Shown in pieces: positions 53,617-60,656 of a DNA stretch of 64,000 nucleotides; positions within the stretch are counted from its first letter, which is position 1; the number at the start of each line of letters is the position of its first letter. The DNA is from Candidatus Binatia bacterium (lineage in GTDB: Bacteria; Desulfobacterota; Binatia; UBA12015). The stretch lies in NCBI GenBank assembly GCA_029248525.1, contig JAQWJE010000043.1, positions 1 to 64,000 on the forward strand, in the 5' to 3' direction. The notes under the pieces are model-generated. The model saw nothing but the letters and a program-made list of their open reading frames with translations, had not been told where the DNA came from and did not search any database. The translations under genes and the position numbers were made by a program.

Positions 53617-54735
53617 TCAGGTAGCGCCGTCAACAAGCCCGCGGAATCCGGACGGAGCATGCGGGCCGATGGCAATCTGTTCGAGAACACCGATCCCTTT
53701 CTCGTTGCCCATACTCGCGCGCATCACCTGCTGAATATGCAAGTTATCCAGAGCCAATGGATCCATATCCTCACAGCGCCACGATTCGCCGGCAAATTCC
53801 AGTTCACCTTTCCAACGCCCGTGTCCCCACTCCGGGTGCTGGTAGCCAATCCCCTTCATCCGGAAAAGAAGCAACGGTTCCAGAGTAATCTCGTTGCGCG
53901 TCCCATCCCTCTGGACCAGCACAATCTCGGCACGTTTTGCCTGACGGGTACCGGGCACGTACTCCAGCCGCCGTTCGACCGAAACGACTCTCTCGATACC
54001 TTCGTCCGCATTCGCGGGAATTTCCTCAGGGGACCCGTACACCGGCACCAGAGCACCGTCGGTATGCCAGGGCGTCCCGTCGGCTTCTTCGAAGATCCCC
54101 AGATGCGTGCAGCGATTCTCCCAGTGCAGCGGTGCCCAGAGGAAGAAGACTTCCGGCATCACGAGTGCCGGTGCAGGACCGGGATCCGGCGCACCAACCG
54201 GCCGCACGCCCCAGGAACGGTCCTTGGTCCCGGGACAACTCTTGATCGACAGGGTCTTGCCCGCGTAGCGCACTTCGCCCTGCCAGTGTCCGAATTGCGC
54301 AAACCGGGTGGCATCCATCATCACGCGCCCGCCAGCATGGCGGGTCTGTCGCCCCTCCTCCACCGCGGCGGTTCGCGCCGTGAAAAGAAGATCTGCCGAG
54401 ATCCCGGTTCGATTGTCGTCGAGGATCAACCGGACCTGACGCATCGGCTCGACGATCTCGATTCGGAAAGGACCACAACTGGTATCGCTTGGGTCCAAAG
54501 GCGCCCGCCGCGAGCCATGAAACGCATGCTGCTCGCCATCGATGACCAGGCTGAAGCCGCAATCGAGAATCCCCAGGTTGGGATAGAGCCCCATACCGAT
54601 CCCGAAGTAGAATTCGCCTTCCTCCCCATAGCCGTTGAACCAGTAGCGGTCGTAAGCATTGCGATCGCCTGTCGCGCGGACGGCCACGGGTTCTGCTGTC
54701 TGGTGAATCGGGTAATCGTCGAATTTGCTGAGCAT
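53617..54735 (-). CDS. CrtC/AttH-like lipocalin-fold protein (DUF7064/7065 type)
   Basis: 372 aa, all-beta. DRYWFNGYGEEGEFYFGIGM (~29-48) and SCPGTKDRSWGVRPVGAPDP (~176-195) are typical of the double-lipocalin AttH/CrtC group, in which D-R-S-W-G-x-R sits in the ligand channel. CrtC hydrates carotenoid or hydroxyneurosporene double bonds; most bacterial relatives have no known role but bind hydrophobic ligands. GGAGGAAAG gives a strong ribosome site. It is the first gene of a unit with the sulfatase-like protein at 51480, and no signal peptide is visible. Confidence 0.7.
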   Translation of the reverse strand: MLSKFDDYPIHQTAEPVAVRATGDRNAYDRYWFNGYGEEGEFYFGIGMGLYPNLGILDCGFSLVIDGEQHAFHGSRRAPLDPSDTSCGPFRIEIVEPMRQVRLILDDNRTGISADLLFTARTAAVEEGRQTRHAGGRVMMDATRFAQFGHWQGEVRYAGKTLSIKSCPGTKDRSWGVRPVGAPDPGPAPALVMPEVFFLWAPLHWENRCTHLGIFEEADGTPWHTDGALVPVYGSPEEIPANADEGIERVVSVERRLEYVPGTRQAKRAEIVLVQRDGTRNEITLEPLLLFRMKGIGYQHPEWGHGRWKGELEFAGESWRCEDMDPLALDNLHIQQVMRASMGNEKGIGVLEQIAIGPHAPSGFRGLVDGAT

Positions 54736-54989
54736 CTTTCCTCCGGGTTACGAATCTTCTCCCTTGTCGTCTCCCGCGTCGCAAAGGGCAAGCGGATGGC
54801 GATCGGCCGTCCGCAAGCGAGTTTGCCAAGACGTGCCCCCCCGTGTCCAGCAGCCTGAAGCAGATTGCTTTCCTTGGAGGAGACGGCCATGCTTCGGCTA
54901 TTCGATCGATAGAAAACGGCCGCTTCCTCGATGGGGCGCGTCGGTGAAAGACAGATGACGCACAAGAAAATCAGCAGAAATGCGTATCC

Positions 54990-55916
54990 ATGCCGCCCAT
55001 AGAAGATCTGGGCGGCGATCTCTGGGTGCCTCTTACGCTGATGGCAGCATTCATGCAAAACCTGCGCAGTTCCTTGCAGAAATCCCTGCAACCGGAGCTT
55101 GGCACCCGCGGCGCGACCTATGTCCGTTTTCTGTTTGGCGTCCCTGTGGCTCTATTCGGACTCCTCCTCCTGACAACCGGCCGCGGGGAAGACCTCCCGG
55201 CCATCCAACCTCGCTTTCTTCTTTATTGCGTCCTCGGCGGAACGTCTCAAATTCTCGGCACCGCGGCCCTGCTGAGCAGTTTTGAGTCCCGCAACTATGC
55301 GGCCGGCATCGCCTACTCCAAAACCGAACCTCTGCTGGCAGCGCTCTTCGGTCTGATGATTTTGGGAGAACGTGTCCCCTTCGGCGGACTCGGGGCAATC
55401 GCGCTCGGGTTGGTTGCGGTCCTGGTGCTTACCGTCGGCCGCGAAGCGTTTCGTCCCACCCTCTGGGGTCGCCTCTTCACCGATCGCGGAGCTCTGCTGG
55501 GCATGTGCGCCGGAGCCGCCTTCGCGCTGGCTGCAGTTTTCTACCGAGGCGCCGGTCTCGACCTCGCCACCGGTGATTTCCTGCTGCGCTCGATCTTCAC
55601 CCTGACCTGCGTACTGATTTTTCAGGTTCTGTTGATGACTCTGGAAATCTGCGTACGCGACCCGGACATGCTGCGGAAAGTCGCGGGCTGTTGGCGGCGT
55701 GGCAGTCTCGTCGGACTGGTCGGCGCGACAGCCTCCGCCGGGTGGTTCGGTGCCTCGCTCCTTCAGAATGCTGCCTACGTCAGGGCTTTCGGACAGGTCG
55801 AACTCCTCTTCGCCATCGGCTCATCGCTGATTTTCTTCCGTGAACGACTCAAGCGCCGGGAAATCGTCGGGATCATCCTGCTCATTGCAGCTCTTCTTCT
55901 GCTTCTTCTGGATTGA
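54990..55916 (+). CDS. EamA/DMT-family transporter
   Basis: 308 aa with ten predicted helices arranged as two five-helix EamA repeats; GIAYSKTEPLLAALFGLMIL (~105-124) and AFGQVELLFAIGSSLIFFRE (~268-287) are the matching helices that end each repeat. These transporters export or exchange metabolites such as amino acids or nucleotide sugars. The substrate is unknown. No ribosome site is clear at this ATG. A start at ATG 18 codons in is possible but would cut helix 1. It overlaps the frame of the next gene only outside the latter's likely start. Confidence 0.85.
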   Translation: MPPIEDLGGDLWVPLTLMAAFMQNLRSSLQKSLQPELGTRGATYVRFLFGVPVALFGLLLLTTGRGEDLPAIQPRFLLYCVLGGTSQILGTAALLSSFESRNYAAGIAYSKTEPLLAALFGLMILGERVPFGGLGAIALGLVAVLVLTVGREAFRPTLWGRLFTDRGALLGMCAGAAFALAAVFYRGAGLDLATGDFLLRSIFTLTCVLIFQVLLMTLEICVRDPDMLRKVAGCWRRGSLVGLVGATASAGWFGASLLQNAAYVRAFGQVELLFAIGSSLIFFRERLKRREIVGIILLIAALLLLLLD

Positions 55917-55957
55917 GGCTGTTGCAAGGCAAGCCTCATCAATGCGAACCTGCTGCG

Positions 55958-56455
55958 ATGTCCATGCGTGAAAAGATCCGTCTGACCGACCCTGAAATTC
56001 GTGAACTTCTCCGTACCGCCCGTGCCATGACGCTCGTCACTCAGGGGCCTCGCGGTTATCCGCATGCCATCGCGATGTGGTTCGGGCTGGACGAGGACCT
56101 GACGGTCCGGATGTCCACCTATGCCACAAGCCAGAAAGTCCGGAATATCGAGCGGAATCCCAAAGTGACTCTGCTGGTCGAGACCGGGATCGCTTATCAT
56201 GAGCTTCGCGGTGTGATGATCGAAGCCGATGCTGAAATCATCACCGATGCTCTCGATGCGACCGTCCAAACCATGGTCGAGGCCAATGCTCGGGTGGGCA
56301 TTGAACTTCCGGCCGTCGACGACCTGCCCCTCGAACTCAAGCAACAAATGGCCGGCAAGCGCGTCCTGCTCCGTCTGACCCCGAAACGTTTCGTCAGCTG
56401 GGATCACGGCAAGCTACCCTCGAGCCAAACCCCTTCCGCAATCGAAAAATCGTGA
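55958..56455 (+). CDS. PNPOx-like split-barrel (F420/FMN-dependent) oxidoreductase
   Basis: 165 aa, start ATG 55958. AMTLVTQGPRGYPHAIAMWF (~24-43), LTVRMSTYATSQKVRNIERN (~49-68) and VTLLVETGIAYHELRGVMIE (~71-90) follow the pyridoxamine-phosphate-oxidase-like pattern; the K-V-R-N-I-x-R-N-P segment binds the cofactor phosphate. Members of this group use F420 or FMN for redox of unknown molecules. An in-frame TTG 15 codons upstream is not favoured. It is followed directly by a strong terminator. Confidence 0.8.
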   Translation: MSMREKIRLTDPEIRELLRTARAMTLVTQGPRGYPHAIAMWFGLDEDLTVRMSTYATSQKVRNIERNPKVTLLVETGIAYHELRGVMIEADAEIITDALDATVQTMVEANARVGIELPAVDDLPLELKQQMAGKRVLLRLTPKRFVSWDHGKLPSSQTPSAIEKS

Positions 56456-56460
56456 CAAAA

Positions 56461-56490
56461 AAAGGCCACACCCTGAGGGGTGTGGCCTTT
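56461..56490. terminator. bidirectional intrinsic terminator
   Basis: AAAGGCCACACCC (56461-56473) pairs perfectly with GGGTGTGGCCTTT (56478-56490) around a 4-base loop. A-rich bases precede it on the plus strand, so a seven-T tract follows on the minus strand. It ends both the PNPOx-like gene (plus) and the Ala-rich repeat gene (minus). Confidence 0.9.
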
Positions 56491-56520
56491 CCGAATCTCT
56501 CGACAGTCCGTCGGGAAGAA

Positions 56521-57081
56521 TCAGCTGTCTTTCTTTTCCTCTTCCGCAGCAGCCTCAGGCGCGGCTTCCGCAGCAGCCTCAGGCGCGGCTTCCGCAGCAG
56601 CCTCAGGCGCGGCTTCCGCAGCAGCCTCGGGTGCGGCTTCCGCAGCAGCCTCGGGTGCGGCTTCCGCAGCAGCCTCGGGTGCGGCTTCCGCAGCAGCCTC
56701 GGGTGCGGCTTCCGCAGCAGCAGCCTGAAGAGCGGCCGCTGTTTCCGCAGCCTTGGCGGCCGCTGCTTCCGCGGCAGCTTGGGCGGCAGCTGCCGCCTCA
56801 GCTTCCCGCGCGGCTTCCGCCTCGCGGGCTTCTTTCTCTCGCTGCGCTGCGGCCGCTGCCTTCTCCGAAGACTTGGTCTTGTTCGCCGCAGCGTGTTCCT
56901 GCTCCTTGGCGGTTCTGGCTGCCTGAACGGCCGCGCCATTCATCGAACGGAGCTCTCGCTTCAGCGAGCGAATGCCCCGTCGAATCTTCTTCAGACCCGC
57001 GGCGTCCTTGGCTTCTTCTGCCGTGCCACGCTGGACTTTCAGCTCTCTGATTTGCGTTTTGATTTCGGCCTTTTCCGCCAT
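56521..57081 (-). CDS. Lys/Ala-rich coiled-coil protein with a C-terminal EAAPEAAA repeat tail
   Basis: 186 aa, GGGAGG ahead of the ATG. Residues 1-60 are basic and helical (IKTQIRELKVQRGTAEEAKD, LKKIRRGIRSLKRELRSMNG), likely a coiled coil that could bind nucleic acid or another protein. Residues ~60-120 are Ala/Glu-rich. The tail holds seven tandem copies of an 8-residue EAAPEAAA unit and ends EEEKKDS. The overall look recalls histone-H1-like or other basic nucleoid proteins with low-complexity arms, but no homologue is clear to me. It is bounded by a terminator on its 3' side. Confidence 0.7.
   Translation of the reverse strand: MAEKAEIKTQIRELKVQRGTAEEAKDAAGLKKIRRGIRSLKRELRSMNGAAVQAARTAKEQEHAAANKTKSSEKAAAAAQREKEAREAEAAREAEAAAAAQAAAEAAAAKAAETAAALQAAAAEAAPEAAAEAAPEAAAEAAPEAAAEAAPEAAAEAAPEAAAEAAPEAAAEAAPEAAAEEEKKDS
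56541..56720 (-). repeat. 24-bp coding minisatellite, seven units plus a partial one
   Basis: The unit CTTCCGCAGCAGCCTC[A/G]GG (plus-strand reading, 24 bases in full) occurs seven times in frame at 56541-56708, followed by a 12-base partial copy. The first three units carry CAGGCG and the last four CGGGTG, so each variant has been amplified as a block. Confidence 0.9.
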
Positions 57082-57108
57082 GACTTTCTCTTGCCTCCCA
57101 GCAGATTC

Positions 57109-57147
57109 AAAAAGAGCCGACCCTCGGAGAGGTCCCCGGAAGTCGGC
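57109..57147 (-). terminator. intrinsic terminator of the GMC oxidoreductase gene
   Basis: On the minus strand, GCCGAC and GTCGGC form a stem (57142-57147 with 57116-57121) enclosing a smaller CCTC/GAGG stem, followed by TCTTTTTG. It lies about 60 bases past the stop codon. Confidence 0.7.
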
Positions 57148-57204
57148 CCGTCACCAATTATCAACAACCAGCGACTGATTTCTCAAGCCCAAACCCGCGA
57201 AGTT

Positions 57205-58875
57205 TCATGCAACCTTGGCTGTCGAAGCAGCATAAAAAGGAGTGTTTTCGGCAGGAAGGCACTCATTTCCAAGGAGAATATCCGCTGCGCGCTCGGCCAC
57301 CATCATGGTGGGAGCGTAGATATTCCCGTTGGTAATCGTCGGCAGGACCGATGCATCGACCACCGAGAGGCCCTCAACCCCGTGCACGCCCATGGTCCCG
57401 GGGTCCACCACCGAGAGGGGATCTGTGCCCATGCGGCAGGTACACGAGGGATGGAGCGCTGTTTCAGCATCGTTGCGAACCCACTCGAGGATTTCCGCAT
57501 CTGTCTCGACCTCGGGTCCGGGCGATATTTCTCCGTCGTCGAAGGGCTGCAACGCTGGCTGACGGAGAATTTCCCGCGCGCAACGAATGCTCTCGACCCA
57601 TTCCCGGCGGTCTCGTTCCGTCGAAAGGTAATTGAAACGCAACGCCGGAGCGATACCGGGGTCATCGGAGCGAATGCGCACCGAGCCACGTGCATCCGAC
57701 AGCACCGGGCCGACATGGACCTGATAGCCATGTCCTGCCTGCGGCGAGGTCCCGTCATAACGGATCGCTAGCGGGAGGAAATGGAATTGTACGTTGGGAT
57801 ACGGCTCGGCAGGATTGCTCCGAATGAACCCCCCAGCTTCGAAATGATTGCTGGAGGCGGGCCCGGTTTTGCCCCACAGCCACTGCAGCCCCACCCAGGG
57901 ACGCCGGCGCCACTGCAGGCTGGGCTGAACCGAAACTGGCTCGCGGCAAGCATGCTGCAAATAGACCTCGAGGTGGTCCTGCAGATTCTCGCCCACGCCG
58001 GGAAGCTCTACGCGCGGCGCCACCCCGACCGAGGATAGATGCTCTGCCGAACCGATCCCGGACAATTGCAAAAGTTGCGGAGTGTTGATCGCGCCCCCGG
58101 CCGCCACGACGGAGCCCGCAAAAAACTTCTCGATTCGACCGCGGCGCCGAGCCTCCACACCGACCACCCGTGTCCCCTCAAAGAGTAATCGGGTTGTATG
58201 AGCGTGGGTCACTACCTCCAGATTTGGTCGATGCAGAACCGGATGCAGGTAGGCGCGAGCCGCACTCCAGCGACGACCTTTGTGAATATTTCGATCAAAA
58301 GGCCCGAATCCTTCCTGCTGAAAACCGTTCGAGTCCGCGGTCGCCGGATAGCCTGCTTCGCGGGCGGCCTGCAGAAAAGCGGGAAAGAGAGGGTTCTCGC
58401 AGGGTCCTTTCTCGAGGTGCAGCGGGCCTGCCGAGCCGTGAAAATCAGCATCGCCTTCAAGGCAAGTTTCGGCGCGCCGAAAATACGGAAGGCAATGCTC
58501 GTAGTCCCATTCAGCCATTCCCGGCTCGGCGGACCACCGCTCATAATCCATCGGGTTCCCGCGAACATAGATCATCCCATTGATACTGCTCGATCCACCC
58601 AGAACCTTGCCCCGGGCGTGGTAGACCCGACGACCGTTCATCCCGGGCTCAGGCTCCGACAGGTATTTCCAATCGTAAAAGCGATTGCCGATGGGAAAAC
58701 TCAGCCCGGCCGGCATATGGATGAACAGATCCCATTTGTAGTCCGGGCGTCCCGCTTCGAGAACAAGTACCCGATTTTCCGGGTTGGCACTCAGCCGATT
58801 CGCCAGCGCACAACCAGCAGAACCACCGCCAATGATCAGGAAATCCCAGATTTTCGTCTTTTTTCTACCAAACAT
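57205..58875 (-). CDS. GMC-family FAD-dependent alcohol/choline dehydrogenase
   Basis: 556 aa. [20 protein letters not shown] (~11-30) binds the FAD ADP moiety; [20 protein letters not shown] (~88-107) and [17 protein letters not shown] (~266-282) are the two GMC signatures; [20 protein letters not shown] (~482-501) holds the catalytic His, and [18 protein letters not shown] the C-terminal FAD contact. It should oxidise a primary or secondary alcohol. A strong promoter with an operator-like palindrome lies right before the ATG, which would start within a few bases of the mRNA 5' end. It is divergent from the SDR/amidohydrolase/OYE operon. Confidence 0.92.
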   Translation of the reverse strand: MFGRKKTKIWDFLIIGGGSAGCALANRLSANPENRVLVLEAGRPDYKWDLFIHMPAGLSFPIGNRFYDWKYLSEPEPGMNGRRVYHARGKVLGGSSSINGMIYVRGNPMDYERWSAEPGMAEWDYEHCLPYFRRAETCLEGDADFHGSAGPLHLEKGPCENPLFPAFLQAAREAGYPATADSNGFQQEGFGPFDRNIHKGRRWSAARAYLHPVLHRPNLEVVTHAHTTRLLFEGTRVVGVEARRRGRIEKFFAGSVVAAGGAINTPQLLQLSGIGSAEHLSSVGVAPRVELPGVGENLQDHLEVYLQHACREPVSVQPSLQWRRRPWVGLQWLWGKTGPASSNHFEAGGFIRSNPAEPYPNVQFHFLPLAIRYDGTSPQAGHGYQVHVGPVLSDARGSVRIRSDDPGIAPALRFNYLSTERDRREWVESIRCAREILRQPALQPFDDGEISPGPEVETDAEILEWVRNDAETALHPSCTCRMGTDPLSVVDPGTMGVHGVEGLSVVDASVLPTITNGNIYAPTMMVAERAADILLGNECLPAENTPFYAASTAKVA

Positions 58876-58885
58876 CAGGACCGCA

Positions 58886-58913
58886 ATTATACCGTCCGGA
58901 CGGTACAGTTCAA
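58886..58913 (-). promoter_or_regulatory. strong promoter with a 16-bp palindromic operator in the spacer
   Basis: Minus strand: TTGAAC (58908-58913), 16-base spacer, perfect TATAAT (58886-58891), then ten bases to the ATG. The spacer is filled by TACCGTCCGGACGGTA (58890-58905), a perfect 16-bp palindrome of the TetR-family type. A bound repressor would block polymerase directly. Confidence 0.8.
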
Positions 58914-59044
58914 GACTTTCTTTGCGTCCGATCCGCCCACGCGCCCCGCCGGACTCGCCTGAATCGCCTGAGCCCGCGGCCCCGAACCCGCGGCCAACTC
59001 CAGTGGGCTTGCATCCCGGCGGTGACCGTAGGCATTTTCTCGAT

Positions 59045-59803
59045 ATGGATTTACGATTGGACGGAAAAGTAGCTCTGATCACCGGAAGTTCGCGTGGCAT
59101 CGGTCGCGCGATCGCCGCAAGCTTTGCAGCCTCGGGAGCCAAGGTCATGATTACCTCGCGCAACGCCGAGGCCTGCGAGAAAGCCGCGGTTGAGATCGGC
59201 CCGAATGCCTCTTTCGAACCGGGGCATGTGGGCAAACCGGAGGACGCCGCGCGGGTTGTGGGGGCCACCATCGACCGTCTCGGAGGGCTCGATATTCTGG
59301 TGAATAATGCCGCCACGAACCCCTACGCTGGCCCCATGATCCATGTGGATCGAGCGCGCTGGGACAAGACTCTGGAAATCAACCTCACAGCACCTCTGTT
59401 CTGGACGCAATTGGCCTGGCAGAAGCGCATGCAGGAGCACGGAGGGAGCGTCATCAATATTTCCAGCGTCGGCGGTCTCGCGACCAATCCCGTGCTCGGA
59501 GTTTATGACGTCACCAAGGCAGCTCTGATCCACGCCACCAAGCAACTCGCCGCCGAGCTCGCCCCGAAAGTCCGCGTCAATGCGATTGCCCCGGGTTTGA
59601 TCAAAACAGATTTTGCGCGCATGCTCTGGGAGGGTGACCGGGGTGACGAGGTGGCCAAGGCCTACCCGCTGGAACGACTCGGCGAGCCTGAGGATATTGC
59701 AGGAGCCGCCCTCTATCTAGCCGCCGAAACAGGTAGTTGGATGACGGGTCAGACTCTCGTGCTCGATGGCGGCGGCCTGATCGGCTTTCGCACCATTGCC
59801 TGA
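59045..59803 (+). CDS. short-chain dehydrogenase/reductase
   Basis: 252 aa from ATG 59045. [20 protein letters not shown] (~9-28), [14 protein letters not shown], and [20 protein letters not shown] (~138-157) followed by T-K give the cofactor motif, NNA and Ser/Tyr/Lys active site. The end [17 protein letters not shown] is typical. The frame is open upstream to 58784 but that part is a shadow of the GMC promoter region. First gene of an operon with the amidohydrolase-like (9-base gap) and dienoyl-CoA reductase-like genes. Confidence 0.9.
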   Translation: MDLRLDGKVALITGSSRGIGRAIAASFAASGAKVMITSRNAEACEKAAVEIGPNASFEPGHVGKPEDAARVVGATIDRLGGLDILVNNAATNPYAGPMIHVDRARWDKTLEINLTAPLFWTQLAWQKRMQEHGGSVINISSVGGLATNPVLGVYDVTKAALIHATKQLAAELAPKVRVNAIAPGLIKTDFARMLWEGDRGDEVAKAYPLERLGEPEDIAGAALYLAAETGSWMTGQTLVLDGGGLIGFRTIA

Positions 59804-59812
59804 GGAGAAAAT

Positions 59813-60634
59813 ATGCAGACCAAAGCAAACGACCTCTGGGTCAATGTGTCGATGGGCGACCAGGAACCGGCCGAATATCTCGTTCGGGTCAAGGAAGACT
59901 ATTTCAAGGCGGGCGACGAGTTCTTCGAGAATATCGAATGTGACCGGCTGGTCGCCGAAATGGATGCTGCCGGAGTCGAAAAGGTCGTTCTCACGATCAA
60001 TATCGCCGAAACACCCGAACGAATTTTTGATTTCGCGCGACGACACCCCGGACGCTTCTTCTATTCCGCCTATTGTCAGCCCACTGGAAGGATGGAGGAA
60101 GTCTGGCAGCTCGAAAAACTCGTGAGCGAACATCCCGTGGTCATGGCGCGAGTGGTCCCCTTCGCCATCGACAAACCGCCTACGGACCCGATCTACTACC
60201 CGCTTTATGTCAAATGCATCGAGCTGGACCTTCCCATCTCGATCAACACCGGACTGCCGGGGCCGCCAATGCCTGGTGATTGCCAGAACCCCATGCACCT
60301 CGACCGGATCTGTTATCAATTCCCGGAGTTGAAAGTCTGCATGGCGCACGGTGCTGATCCCTGGTGGGATGTCGCCACCCGGTTGATGATCAAATACGCC
60401 AATCTGCGCTTGATGACATCAGCCTACGCTCCCAAATACTTCCCCGAGGAACTCCTGCACTTCATGAATACGCGCGGGCAGAACCGAATCATGTTCGCCT
60501 CGGACCATCCCGTATTATCTTTCCAGAGATGCCTGGATGAAGCCCAGTCCCTCGACCTCAGAGACGGCGTTCTGGAGAAGTATCTCTACCAAAACTCAGA
60601 GGACTTCTTTTTCACCGAACGAAACCCTCGCTGA
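59813..60634 (+). CDS. amidohydrolase-2-fold protein lacking most metal ligands
   Basis: 273 aa TIM-barrel, GAGGAG before the ATG. The end RIMFASDHPVLSFQRCLDEA (~223-242) with the Asp, and KVCMAHGADPWWDVATRLMI (~177-196) with one His, match the amidohydrolase-2 family. The N-terminal D-x-H-x-H motif is DLWVNVSMGD here (Trp and Asn), and the H of the mid-barrel strand is Asn in SINTGLPGPP. Three of four usual metal ligands are therefore missing. It may be a metal-independent lyase/decarboxylase or a binding protein. Its operon position suggests action on the same substrate as the flanking SDR and OYE-type enzyme. Confidence 0.75.
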   Translation: MQTKANDLWVNVSMGDQEPAEYLVRVKEDYFKAGDEFFENIECDRLVAEMDAAGVEKVVLTINIAETPERIFDFARRHPGRFFYSAYCQPTGRMEEVWQLEKLVSEHPVVMARVVPFAIDKPPTDPIYYPLYVKCIELDLPISINTGLPGPPMPGDCQNPMHLDRICYQFPELKVCMAHGADPWWDVATRLMIKYANLRLMTSAYAPKYFPEELLHFMNTRGQNRIMFASDHPVLSFQRCLDEAQSLDLRDGVLEKYLYQNSEDFFFTERNPR

Positions 60635-60656
60635 GAGATATCGGAGAACTCATCGG

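Noticed and set aside
56541-56708. Regular 24-bp repeats resembling a CRISPR-like or tandem array
   Set aside because: There are no spacers; the units are contiguous and in frame within an Ala-rich protein.
57205-59316. 703-residue form of the GMC oxidoreductase
   Set aside because: The extra 147 N-terminal residues are the antisense shadow of the divergent SDR gene and its upstream region; the standard GMC start [18 protein letters not shown] is at 58875, directly after the promoter.
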